Positions 7,654 to 16,046 of a DNA stretch of 64,000 bases are shown piece after piece. The position numbers and the translations under genes are program-made. The notes under the pieces were generated by a model. It had not been told where the DNA came from, made no database searches, and saw only the letters and a program-made list of their open reading frames with translations. The stretch lies in NCBI RefSeq assembly GCF_900114035.1, contig NZ_FORP01000007.1:1-64000 (forward strand), in the 5' to 3' direction. Source of the DNA: Amycolatopsis sacchari. GTDB taxonomy: Bacteria; Actinomycetota; Actinomycetes; Mycobacteriales; Pseudonocardiaceae. Position 1 is the first letter of the stretch; each line of letters begins with the position of its first letter.

Positions 7654-9677
7654 CCCTTCACGGCCCCGGCAGTGAGGCCTTCGGTCAGGAACCGTTGTCC
7701 CAGCCCGTACATGAGCACGACCGGGATGCTGATCAGCAGCGACGCGGCGGCCAGCTGCCCCTGCGGCACGACGTCACCGAAGATCATCGACTGCATGCCC
7801 ACCGGCAGCGTCTTGTAGTCGTCCTTGGTGATGAACACGAACGCGAACAGGAACTCGTTCCACGCGTTGGTGAGCGTGAACAACGCGACCGCGAGCAGGC
7901 CCGGTTTGGCCAGCGGCAGCACGATCCTGGTGAACGCGCCGAACCGCGTGCAGCCGTCGACCAGCGCGGCCTCCTCCAGGTCCGCCGGGATCGACTTGAA
8001 GTACCCGACGAGCAGCCACGTCGCGAACGGCAGGGTGAACGTCGGGTACGCGAGCACCAGCGACCACAGCGAATCGTTGAGCCCGATCCCGCTCACCAGC
8101 TGGTACAGCGGGATGAACAGCAGCGCGCCCGGCATCACGTAGGTGAGCAGGATCGTCACCGTGAAGCTCTGCGAACCGCGGAACTTCAGCCGTGCCAGCG
8201 CGTACCCGGCGAGCGCGGCGCAGACCAGTGCGATCACGGTGGACGCCACCGACACCAGTACCGTGTTGACGTACCAGGTGCCGAACGCCCTGCCGGAGAA
8301 CAGGTTCGTGAACTGCTCGGTGCTCCACGGGTTCGGCCAGAGGTCGTCGGTGCGCGCGACGATCTGGTCGTCGGACTTGAAGGCCGTGATCGTCATCCAG
8401 TAGAGCGGGGCGAGCACGAAACCCAGCAGGGCCAGGAGCGCCACACCCGAGCCGGTGCCGCTGACCAGGCGTGCGGCCAGCCGGTTGCCGCGCGTGGCGA
8501 GCACGGAGACGAGCCGCCCGACGGCGGCCGTGACCGCCACGAACACGCCCAGCACGAGCGCGGCCTTCCACACGATGTGCGGCGAAGCCCAGGCCAGCAG
8601 GAGCACCCCGGCCGCGACGACCACCCACGGCAGCGCCTTGCGCTGCGCGGGACTCAGGCGTCTGCGCCCGAGATCCGCCGCGCCCGGCTGGTCACCGCGC
8701 CGCATCAACCGCACGAGGATCACCACGAGCACCGCGATGATCGGCAGCATCACCAGCGTGACCGCGGCGCCCGCGCCCAGCTGCAGCTGCTGGATGGCCT
8801 TCGAGTACGCGACCATCACGTACGGGGCCGTGGCGTCGCCGGGCCCGCCCTGGGTCATCAGCCAGATCAGGTCGAAGTTGTTGAACGTCCAGATCGACGA
8901 CAGCAGCACGGTCACGATCATCACGGGACGCAGGCCCGGCAGCGTGATGTGCACGAAACGCTGCCACGGCGACGCGCCGTCCACCATCGCCGCCTCGTGG
9001 AGGTTGCTGTCGATCGCCTTGAGCCCGGCCAGGAACGTCACCGTGAAGAACGGGATGCCCTTCCAGACGTTCACGAGGATCACCGCGGGCATCGCGAGCG
9101 CGGGATCCGACAGCCACTCCGCGGGCCACCGGTCGACGAGCCCCACCGCGGCGAGCGCTGGCCCGATCCCGGAGTCGGTGAGCAGGACGTTGACGCTGCC
9201 GAAGATCGGGTCGAACAGCGAGCGCCAGGTGAACGCCGTGACCACGGTCGGGATCACCCACGGCAGCAGGATCACCCCGGCGACGACCGCCTTGCCGCGC
9301 CGCATGTGGTGCAGCATCAGCGCCGCGATGAGGCCGAAGACCACCTTGAAGATCTCGGCGTACGCGGTGAAGACGAACGAGTTGAGCACTCCCTTGTGGA
9401 ACAGCGCGTCGCCGATGAGCGCGGTGTAGTTGGCCAGCCCGACGAAGGCGGTCTCCGCTCCGTGGCGCTCCGTGGTGCTGGTGACGACCGAATCGGCGAT
9501 CGGGACCAGGATCAGGCCCGCGACCAGCAGCAGCGTCGGCCCGATGAACACGACGGCGAGGCGCCAGTCGCGGCCGAGCAGGCGTTGCCACCTCGTGAGC
9601 GAGGAGGACCCGCCCGGTGACGGGCGGGCCTGCGGCGACCGCGTCAGTTCTGTCCTCTTTGGACGCAGGACCGTCAT
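7650..9677 (-). CDS. fused ABC sugar permease (MalF-like plus MalG-like in one chain)
   Basis: A continuous 675-residue frame carries both membrane subunits of a CUT1-type sugar importer. The first half (about 1-330) has the hydrophobic segments and coupling loop EAAMVDGASPWQRFVHITLP (228-247) of a MalF-like protein. A hydrophobic linker of about 80 residues follows, then a MalG-like half with its own loop EAALVDGCTRFGAFTRIVLP (569-588). Normally these are two genes. The start ATG at 9677 overlaps the stop of the binding-protein gene (ATGA), which excludes the longer upstream extension of the open frame. No ATPase gene is nearby; a shared MsiK-type ATPase elsewhere is the usual actinomycete solution (inference). 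Confidence 0.9.
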   Translation of the reverse strand: MTVLRPKRTELTRSPQARPSPGGSSSLTRWQRLLGRDWRLAVVFIGPTLLLVAGLILVPIADSVVTSTTERHGAETAFVGLANYTALIGDALFHKGVLNSFVFTAYAEIFKVVFGLIAALMLHHMRRGKAVVAGVILLPWVIPTVVTAFTWRSLFDPIFGSVNVLLTDSGIGPALAAVGLVDRWPAEWLSDPALAMPAVILVNVWKGIPFFTVTFLAGLKAIDSNLHEAAMVDGASPWQRFVHITLPGLRPVMIVTVLLSSIWTFNNFDLIWLMTQGGPGDATAPYVMVAYSKAIQQLQLGAGAAVTLVMLPIIAVLVVILVRLMRRGDQPGAADLGRRRLSPAQRKALPWVVVAAGVLLLAWASPHIVWKAALVLGVFVAVTAAVGRLVSVLATRGNRLAARLVSGTGSGVALLALLGFVLAPLYWMTITAFKSDDQIVARTDDLWPNPWSTEQFTNLFSGRAFGTWYVNTVLVSVASTVIALVCAALAGYALARLKFRGSQSFTVTILLTYVMPGALLFIPLYQLVSGIGLNDSLWSLVLAYPTFTLPFATWLLVGYFKSIPADLEEAALVDGCTRFGAFTRIVLPLAKPGLLAVALFTLTNAWNEFLFAFVFITKDDYKTLPVGMQSMIFGDVVPQGQLAAASLLISIPVVLMYGLGQRFLTEGLTAGAVKG

Positions 9678-11098
9678 TGCCGGTAACCCTGCTGCTCGAA
9701 GATCTGCACGATCCGGCTGTGCGTCGTGGCGACGGCGTCGGCCGGGCGGGTGCCCTGGATGACCGACTGCATCATGTCGGTCAGCAGGTAGGCGGCGACG
9801 GCGGCCTGCTCGCCCGGGCTCGGCGCCTGCGGGAACGCGTAGCCGGTCTTGGTGGTCACCGGGAGGGGCACGCGGGTCTGCTCGCGCAGCGCGGGGAACG
9901 CCGGGTCGCCGCTGGTGTAGTACGGGTCGGAGTCCCACACCTTGTCCCACGACGGGTTCACCAGGCACGGCGCCTCCTTCGCGACGCCGAGCAGCGCGCT
10001 CCCGCCCGCCATGAACTTCGCCACCAGCTTGGCTAGATCGGGGTTCTTCGCCCCCTTGAACACGACGAACGAGTTGGACTCGCCGAACGCGAGCGGCCGG
10101 TCGAGCGCGGGCCCGGTGGCGCCGTTGAACGGGTGCGTGTCGGCGTAGACCGGGTTCTTCTTGGTCTTCGAGTCGGCGTAGACGCTGAACTGGTTGAGCG
10201 TCAGGCCCAGGATCTGCGCCAGCCAGTTCTCGTTGTTGCTCGAATCCGTCCAGCTCCCCACCCCGGGCGGCAGCATCGGCGCGTACTTCGGGTTCTTGTA
10301 GATGTCACCGATGAACGCGACGGCCTCGACGGTCTCGGGGGAGTTGAACACCACCTTCGTGCCGGTGTTGTCCGCGATCGCCCCGCCGTAGGTGTTGATG
10401 ACGTTCTGGATGAAGCCGTTGGCGTCACCGGAGCGGTTCACCGTCAGCCCCCAGCCGAAGCGCCGTTTCGACGGGTCGGAGACCTCCAAAGCGTTGTCGC
10501 GCAACTCTTCCCACGTGTAGTAGGGCTTGAGCGGCAGGCCCTTCTCCGCGTACCAGTCCTTGCGCAGGTACATCCCGGACGCGATGAAGTGGTACGGGAT
10601 CGCGTACCAGCGCCCGTCGAACACGCAGTAGTTGTTCGCCTCCGTGGCGGGCGCGCCGTAGAGCGTGCGCATCTCCTCGACCACGTCGGTGACGTCGGTG
10701 AGGTCGCCGAGGTTGTGGAGCTGGCCGACGAACCGCCGGTCGCTCACGAACGCCAGGTCGCGGCTGTTGCCCGCCTTCACGTCGGCGTCCATCTTCGCGA
10801 CCATGTCCCCGGCGTCGCCGGAAACCAGGTCGTTGCGGATCGTGGTCCCGGTGGCCTGCGCGAACACCTGCAGCGACTTGTCCAGCGCCCGGTTGGCGGC
10901 CTCCGAGTACAGCTTCTGCGAGAGCATCCCGACCGACCCGCCGCGGAGTGCGGCGGCCTGGTCGAGCAGCGCCTTGGGCACCTGCACGTCCACCTGCGGC
11001 GGCGCGGCGGGGCCGCTCCCGCACGCGGCGAGACCGAGCGCGCCCAGCGCGCTCATCCCGAGGAACGCGCGCCTCGACCAGTCCGTTTTCTCTTCCAT
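9674..11098 (-). CDS. ABC transporter sugar-binding lipoprotein
   Basis: A 474-residue family 1 extracellular solute-binding protein. The N terminus has a twin-arginine-like SRRAFLGMSALGALG segment running into the lipobox LAAC, so the mature protein would be lipid-anchored outside the membrane, perhaps exported by Tat. The body has the aromatic-rich ligand lobes of carbohydrate-binding proteins (YAIPYHFIASGMYLRKDWY, GESNSFVVFKGAKNP). The start ATG at 11098 was chosen over the GTG six bases upstream because GAGAGGAG is then correctly spaced. It feeds the fused permease encoded immediately downstream, with which it overlaps by four bases. Confidence 0.9.
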   Translation of the reverse strand: MEEKTDWSRRAFLGMSALGALGLAACGSGPAAPPQVDVQVPKALLDQAAALRGGSVGMLSQKLYSEAANRALDKSLQVFAQATGTTIRNDLVSGDAGDMVAKMDADVKAGNSRDLAFVSDRRFVGQLHNLGDLTDVTDVVEEMRTLYGAPATEANNYCVFDGRWYAIPYHFIASGMYLRKDWYAEKGLPLKPYYTWEELRDNALEVSDPSKRRFGWGLTVNRSGDANGFIQNVINTYGGAIADNTGTKVVFNSPETVEAVAFIGDIYKNPKYAPMLPPGVGSWTDSSNNENWLAQILGLTLNQFSVYADSKTKKNPVYADTHPFNGATGPALDRPLAFGESNSFVVFKGAKNPDLAKLVAKFMAGGSALLGVAKEAPCLVNPSWDKVWDSDPYYTSGDPAFPALREQTRVPLPVTTKTGYAFPQAPSPGEQAAVAAYLLTDMMQSVIQGTRPADAVATTHSRIVQIFEQQGYRQ

Positions 11099-11194
11099 GA
11101 CCACTCCTCTCGCGTCCGGGCGGGCGGACGCATACCGACGGGGCGACGTTGCAACCGGCGGGACAGCGGGGCGAGTGCCGCGCTGCCGGGTCGT

Positions 11195-12343
11195 TCATGC
11201 GGCGAAGGACGCCGAACTGCTGATGCGTTGTCCTGGCAGCCCGTCGAACAGCCCGGCCGAGCCGCGGGGCCGCCACAGCGGTACCGGGCCCGCGCCGGAC
11301 ACGGGGTCGAGCGCCAGTGCGGCCGCCCGTTCCGCGGAGTCGAACGCCCGCTGGACGACCATCGTGTTGGCCACGCTCTGCGCGACGCTGCCGACGGGCC
11401 GCGCGCCGAACCGCACGGCATCGGCGAAATCGACGAGTTCCGCGCGGTAGCCGTTGTCGCTGCCGCGGAAGACCGTCGTGTGCGTGGTGGCATCGGGGCC
11501 GCTGCGCGTCACGCGGCGCTCCGACTCGGATCCGGCGAGCACGAGCACGCCTTCCGTGCCGTACAGCCGCATCTCGTTGGGTTCGGGCGGCACCGGGATC
11601 TCGGGGTAGGAAGCGGTGTAGTTGCCGATGGCACCTCCGCTGAAGACGAGGGTGAGGGTGAGGTCCGACGGCGCGTCGATCGTGCTGTTCGCGGTCTGCA
11701 CGGCACCGTGCACCCGCGCGATTTCGCCGCACAGCAAGCGGATCTGGGCGATGTGGTGCACGCCCGCGTCGAGGTGCACGCCGCCGCGGTACCGCGGCCG
11801 GTGCCGCCACGGCGTGCTGGTGAACGAGCCCTCGCGGGGCACCACCTGGCCGGCGTGCCGCCACGCCATCAGGTGGAGGCGGCCGATCGCGCCGGCGTCG
11901 ACCAGCTCGCGGGCGTAGCGCAGGTCGTCGCGGTAGAAGAAGTTCTCGCCCACCATGAAGGTGCGGTCCGGGTGCTCGGCTTCGAGTGCGAGGAAGGCGG
12001 CGGCCTGCTCCGCGTCGACGCCCGCGGGCTTCTCGCAGAGCACGTCCTTCCCCGCCGCGAGCGCGTCGCGCGCCACCTCGTACAGGTGCGGGATCGGCAC
12101 CGAGATCAGCACGGCGTCGACATCGTCACGGGCCAGCAACGCTGCCCGGTCGGTGGCGGCCAGTGCCTGGTCGACCCCGCTGTAGGCGGCGAACCGCCTG
12201 CCCTGTTCGGCGGAGGAGTCGGTGAACGCGGTGACGGTGTACCGGTCGGTGAGCGTGCGCAACGCCGGCCAGTGCAGCTTTTCGACCGCGAGTCCGGTGC
12301 CGATCAGTCCCAGCCGGATCGGTGAGATCGCCGGTGCTGCCAT
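11195..12343 (-). CDS. Gfo/Idh/MocA family NAD(P)-dependent dehydrogenase
   Basis: A 382-residue oxidoreductase: Rossmann fold at the N terminus (LGLIGTGLAVEKLHW), the family EKP motif (LCEKPAG) and an alpha/beta C-terminal domain with the GVHLDAGVHHIAQ segment whose histidine and aspartate usually take part in catalysis. Such enzymes oxidise a hydroxyl of a sugar, inositol or sugar acid with NAD(P)+. It lies 57 bases downstream of the GntR gene and 96 bases upstream of the binding-protein gene on the same strand, so it probably belongs to the same sugar-acid transcription unit. Confidence 0.87.
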   Translation of the reverse strand: MAAPAISPIRLGLIGTGLAVEKLHWPALRTLTDRYTVTAFTDSSAEQGRRFAAYSGVDQALAATDRAALLARDDVDAVLISVPIPHLYEVARDALAAGKDVLCEKPAGVDAEQAAAFLALEAEHPDRTFMVGENFFYRDDLRYARELVDAGAIGRLHLMAWRHAGQVVPREGSFTSTPWRHRPRYRGGVHLDAGVHHIAQIRLLCGEIARVHGAVQTANSTIDAPSDLTLTLVFSGGAIGNYTASYPEIPVPPEPNEMRLYGTEGVLVLAGSESERRVTRSGPDATTHTTVFRGSDNGYRAELVDFADAVRFGARPVGSVAQSVANTMVVQRAFDSAERAAALALDPVSGAGPVPLWRPRGSAGLFDGLPGQRISSSASFAA

Positions 12344-12400
12344 GCCTGGTCCGTCCTCGTCAACGGTTGCCGGATCTCGGTCGTGCAGTGCGTGCTGTGC

Positions 12401-13144
12401 CTAACGCCGCCGGGCGGCCCGCTTGCTTCGCTGCTCCTTCTGCGCGAGGAGCGTGGAGTTGTTGCTCAGGTGCTTGCGCATCGCCTCGCGGGCCCGTGCC
12501 GGGTCGCGGGCGACGAGCGCCTCGTAGATCTCCGTGTGGTCGGTGGTGGCGCAGCGTAGCGCGGCAGGCGCCTGGTTGGTAATACGCCGACTGGCCGTGC
12601 CGAGCCAGCGAGCGGAGTACATGATCCGGTCGAGGAGGCGGTTTTCGGCGGCCCGGCAGATCTCCATGTGGAACTCGTGGTCGACCTCGAGGTAGGCGTC
12701 GGGATCCGCCTCCAGCGCCGACATGCGGTCGATCTCGTCCCTGAGCCGGCCGAGCGTCTCGTCGGTGATGCCGGCCGCGGCCATCGCGGCGAGTTCGGGC
12801 TCGAGCAGGACGCGCAGCTGGTGCAGTTCCTGCAGCAGCTCGCCGACGGTCTCCTCGGGCAGCCACTCGATCAGCAACGGGCTCAGGTAGTCCCATTCCG
12901 CGTGGGGGCGCACGACGACGCGGCGGCCCTGCGCGACGTCGACGATGTCGAGCGAGGCGAGGATCTTGAGCGTCTCCCTCGCCACCACGCGGGAAACCCC
13001 GAACTCCTGCGAGATCTCGAGCTCCGACGGGGCGCGGCCGTCCTCGATCTCGCCGCTGACGATGCGCCGGGTCAGGTGTGCCGCCACCTGCACCGGGAGA
13101 GTCCGGATCTTGACAGCGTCCGGAGACTCCTGTCTCCTTTGCAT
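12401..13144 (-). CDS. GntR-family (FadR/FCD) regulator
   Basis: A 247-residue regulator with an N-terminal winged helix (residues about 15-80; SELEISQEFGVSRVVARETL) and an all-helical FCD ligand domain (about 95-225) with the metal-ligand pattern DxxFHxEI and a later HxxI/EIYEAL segment. FCD regulators usually bind organic acids such as uronates, lactate or gluconate. It is divergent from the dehydratase at 13228 and leads the ABC transport/dehydrogenase series, so it most likely controls both arms of the sugar-acid island, binding in the 83-base divergent gap. Confidence 0.88.
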   Translation of the reverse strand: MQRRQESPDAVKIRTLPVQVAAHLTRRIVSGEIEDGRAPSELEISQEFGVSRVVARETLKILASLDIVDVAQGRRVVVRPHAEWDYLSPLLIEWLPEETVGELLQELHQLRVLLEPELAAMAAAGITDETLGRLRDEIDRMSALEADPDAYLEVDHEFHMEICRAAENRLLDRIMYSARWLGTASRRITNQAPAALRCATTDHTEIYEALVARDPARAREAMRKHLSNNSTLLAQKEQRSKRAARRR

Positions 13145-13186
13145 GTGATGAGCTTATAGGACAAGTCGGACAGCGCGACAGTCCGT

Positions 13187-13205
13187 TTTACCTGCGTTTA
13201 CCTGC
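13187..13205. repeat. tandem TTTACCTGC repeat in the divergent promoter
   Basis: Two head-to-tail copies of TTTACCTGC (13187-13195 and 13197-13205) are exactly ten bases apart, between the divergent GntR and dehydratase genes. The spacing of one helical turn makes a regulator site plausible. A weaker inverted pair CGGAC / GTCCG lies at 13167-13171 and 13181-13185. Confidence 0.5.
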
Positions 13206-13227
13206 ACGACCCGGCGGCGGGAGAGCG

Positions 13228-14385
13228 ATGCGGATCGTCAACGTCACGACGGCGGTGGTGGCCTACCACGGTCAGGCCACCCTGGTGCGGATCGACACCG
13301 ACGAGGGGCTCAGCGGGTTCGGCGAGGCCAATCCCGACGCCGGCGCGGGCGGTGTCGTGGGGGTGATCAATTCCCTGACCCCGCTGCTGATCGGTGAGGA
13401 TCCGCGCAACGTCGAGCGGTGCTGGGAGAAGTTGCGCCGCAGCAAGGTTTTCGCGGGTCCGCAGGGCGGGGTGTTCGTCATCGCCCTGTCCGGGATCGAG
13501 CTCGCGCTGTGGGACCTCGCGGGCAAGGCCGCGGGCCAGCCGGTGTACCGGCTGCTCGGCGGGAAGTTCCGCGACAGGATCCGCGTCTACGCCGACTGCG
13601 GCGACGGCGACGACCCGGCCGGTTCGGTCGCCGGGTGCGTCGACCGGGCCCAGCGGATGGTCGCCGAAGGCTTCACCGCGCTCAAGTTCGACATCGACGA
13701 CCTGAGCCACCCCGCGAAGTTCGACGCGTTCAACCACACGATCAACGCCTCGGAGCTGCGGTCGATGGTCGACCGCGTGGCGGCCGTCCGGGAGGCGATC
13801 GGCCCGGAGGTCGACCTGGCGATAGATCTGCACGCCCGCTACGACGTGCCGAGCGCGTGCCGGATCGCGTGGGAGCTGGAGCCGTTCAACCTGATGTGGC
13901 TGGAGGAACCGCTGCCGGCGGAGAACGTCGACGCACTGGTGCGGGTGCGCGCGCAGACCCGCACGCCGATCTGCGCGGGCGAGAACCTGTACCTCCGGTG
14001 GGGATTCCGCGAACTGCTCGAACGCGGGGCGGTGGACGTGATCGAGCCGGACGTGCCGAAGTGCGGTGGCCTCGCCGAAGCCAAGAAGATCGCCAACCTC
14101 GCGGAGATCCACTACGTCCCGTTCGCGCCGCACCTGGTGTCGACCCCGCTCGGCACGATGGCCACGTCGCACCAGTGCGCCGCGATCCCGAACTTCTTCG
14201 TGCAGGAATGGCACGCCCTGGAGGAACGCGCCGTGTGGGACAGCTACGTCCACGCCCCAGACGGCAGCGACTCCATCGTGAAGGACGGTTACATCACGCT
14301 GCCGGAGGCCCCGGGCATCGGCGTGGAACTCGACATGGACGGCGTGCGGGCGCACGCCGTGGAGGGGTTCGGGGTGTTCGAGTAG
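13228..14385 (+). CDS. mandelate racemase/muconate lactonizing enzyme family dehydratase (second)
   Basis: A 385-residue enolase-superfamily enzyme. The metal ligands are D200 (AIDLHARY), E226 (WLEEPLP) and E252 (AGENLY), with K153 (LKFD) and the catalytic H302 of the PHLVSTPLG loop. The EEP and GEN motifs resemble D-galactonate/gluconate-type dehydratases more than the paralogue at 6367. It would convert an aldonic acid to a 2-keto-3-deoxy acid in the cytoplasm. It is transcribed away from the GntR gene. The start at 13228 has a GGGAGAG site eight bases upstream. Confidence 0.87.
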   Translation: MRIVNVTTAVVAYHGQATLVRIDTDEGLSGFGEANPDAGAGGVVGVINSLTPLLIGEDPRNVERCWEKLRRSKVFAGPQGGVFVIALSGIELALWDLAGKAAGQPVYRLLGGKFRDRIRVYADCGDGDDPAGSVAGCVDRAQRMVAEGFTALKFDIDDLSHPAKFDAFNHTINASELRSMVDRVAAVREAIGPEVDLAIDLHARYDVPSACRIAWELEPFNLMWLEEPLPAENVDALVRVRAQTRTPICAGENLYLRWGFRELLERGAVDVIEPDVPKCGGLAEAKKIANLAEIHYVPFAPHLVSTPLGTMATSHQCAAIPNFFVQEWHALEERAVWDSYVHAPDGSDSIVKDGYITLPEAPGIGVELDMDGVRAHAVEGFGVFE

Positions 14386-14465
14386 GGGACCTCAGCGCCG
14401 GGCGGGTTGGTCACGCCGCCTCCGGATACGAGGCCTCCAGTCCGGCGAACACCGCCCCGGCACAG

Positions 14466-14502
14466 TGACAGCGCACTGGTACGCCGTACCAGTGCGCTGT
14501 CA
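14466..14502. promoter_or_regulatory. perfect 37-bp palindrome before the TetX-like gene
   Basis: The arm TGACAGCGCACTGGTACG (14466-14483) and its exact inverted copy (14485-14502) flank a single centre base. It ends 74 bases before the monooxygenase start. There is no T-tract after it, so an operator is likelier than a terminator, although the RNA would also fold strongly. No regulator gene adjoins it. Confidence 0.75.
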
Positions 14503-14576
14503 GCGACGCGTGCGCACGGTGCCAGCCGCCCTGGCCAGGATCGAACCCGGTTACCGAAAGGGCGGAAGGAGCTCCC

Positions 14577-15713
14577 ATGCATGTTCCAGTCACGATCATC
14601 GGCGCCGGGGTCGGCGGGCTGACCCTCGCGCGGGTCCTGTGGGTCCACGGGATCCCGTCGGTGGTGTACGAGGCAGAACCTTCTCCGACGGCGCGGGCGC
14701 AGGGCGGGATGCTAGACATCCACGACTACAACGGGCAGCTGGCCATCGAGGCCGCCGGGCTGGCGGACGAGTTCCGCGGCCTCGTCCTCCACGGCCGCCA
14801 GGCCTTCCGGGTGCTCGACCGGGACGGGAACGTCCTGTTCGACAAGGCCGACGACGGGACCGGGGGCCGTCCCGAGGCGTTGCGGGCGGACCTGCGGCGG
14901 ATGCTGCTCGACTCGCTCCCGTCCGGTACCGTCCACTGGGGACACAAGGTCACCGGCGCCCGCGCGCTCGGCGGCGGGCGGCACGAGGTGAGCTTCGCAG
15001 ACGGGAGCACCGTCGCCACAGGCCTGCTGGTGGGGGCCGACGGTGCGTGGTCGCGGATCCGGCCGCTGCTCACCGACGCCGCACCCGAATACGTCGGCAC
15101 GTCGTTCGTCGAGACCTACCTGTACGACGCCGCGACGCGCCACCCCGCCACGGCGCGGGCGGTCGGCGGCGGGTCGATGGTCGCGAACGGGCCCGCCCCG
15201 GACGTGGCGATCAACGCGCACCGGGAAAACGGCGACACGCTGCACGCCTACATCCAGCTCACCCGGCCGCTCGACTGGTTCGCCGCCATCGACTTCACCG
15301 ATCCGGCCGCGGCCGCCACCCGGATCGCGGCGGAGTTCGACGGCTGGGCACCGGAACTGACCGCGTTGATCACCGACTCCGACACCGCACCGGTACTGCG
15401 GCCGCACCACACGCTGCCGATCGGGCACAAGTGGGAGCGGCAGCCGGGAGTCACCCTGGTCGGCGACGCCGCGCACCTGACGGCCCCGAACGGCGAAGGC
15501 GCCAACCTCGCCATGCTCGACGGCGCCGAACTCGCCCAGGCACTCGCCGCCCACCCCGACGACACCGAGGCCGCGCTGGCCGAGTACGAGCAGGCGATGT
15601 TCACCCGGAGCGCCGCCCCGTTCGACGAAGCCCTCGTCATGGAAAGCCTCTTCGGCGACGACATCCCCGAGCAGCTGGCCGAGCTGTTCAAGGACCACGA
15701 CCAGACGGCCTGA
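14577..15713 (+). CDS. FAD-dependent monooxygenase, TetX-like
   Basis: A 378-residue flavoprotein monooxygenase. It has GAGVGG at residues 9-14, the arginine-containing GGMLDIH loop, GADGAWSRIRPLL as the DG motif, and GDAAHLTAPNGEGANLAMLDG at the second FAD site. The last motif is the form seen in TetX-type tetracycline-inactivating enzymes and their many actinomycete relatives, most of which have unknown substrates. It is a single-gene unit with a 37-bp palindrome upstream and a strong hairpin directly after its stop. Whether it acts on a tetracycline-like compound is not shown. Confidence 0.85.
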   Translation: MHVPVTIIGAGVGGLTLARVLWVHGIPSVVYEAEPSPTARAQGGMLDIHDYNGQLAIEAAGLADEFRGLVLHGRQAFRVLDRDGNVLFDKADDGTGGRPEALRADLRRMLLDSLPSGTVHWGHKVTGARALGGGRHEVSFADGSTVATGLLVGADGAWSRIRPLLTDAAPEYVGTSFVETYLYDAATRHPATARAVGGGSMVANGPAPDVAINAHRENGDTLHAYIQLTRPLDWFAAIDFTDPAAAATRIAAEFDGWAPELTALITDSDTAPVLRPHHTLPIGHKWERQPGVTLVGDAAHLTAPNGEGANLAMLDGAELAQALAAHPDDTEAALAEYEQAMFTRSAAPFDEALVMESLFGDDIPEQLAELFKDHDQTA

Positions 15714-16046
15714 GCCGGGTCCCCGTGGCCCGTCCCGAGGGGCGGGCCACGGCCTCGCGGGGACTGTGGTGTGGATCACCGGCACCACGGGCCGGTTGTG
15801 CGAAGTGGACACCGCGGTGCTGGACGGGCTGATCAGCGCTGTTCAGCACCAGAGCGCACGGCACGTCAGCTACCCGGCCCACTCCTGCGGCGCGCTGGAT
15901 CCCTGGTCGATCCTTCATCGGCGGCCGCGCCTCCCCGACCACTCAGCCCGACGCGGCGTCCTGCGTGATCAGAACCGACCTCGGTCCGGCCCCGGTCGCG
16001 GGTGAGCACGAGCTGGCGAGCCTGACGAGCTGCCCGGCCACTGACC
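15714..16046. other. 333-base stretch without a supported gene
   Basis: Apart from the hairpin at 15723-15752, nothing convincing was found. Short frames exist on both strands (for example 15766-16005 on +) but they show no recognisable domain, no ribosome binding site and shifting codon bias, so they are not called. Confidence 0.6.
15723..15752 (+). terminator. GC-rich terminator hairpin
   Basis: CCGTGGCCCGTCC (15723-15735) pairs with GGGCGGGCCACGG (15740-15752), with one wobble, around a four-base loop. It begins ten bases after the TetX-like stop codon. There is no U-run, as is common for actinomycete terminators. Confidence 0.7.

Noticed and set aside
7695-9620. 641-codon plus-strand frame
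   Set aside because: It is antisense to the fused permease; its Arg/Gln/Asp/His-rich composition shows no fold.
9678-9968. 97-residue N-terminal extension of the permease frame
   Set aside because: It overlaps the binding-protein gene, whose stop forms an ATGA with the true start at 9677.
15766-16005. 80-codon frame after the TetX-like gene
   Set aside because: No ribosome binding site, domain or consistent codon bias; a strong hairpin precedes it.
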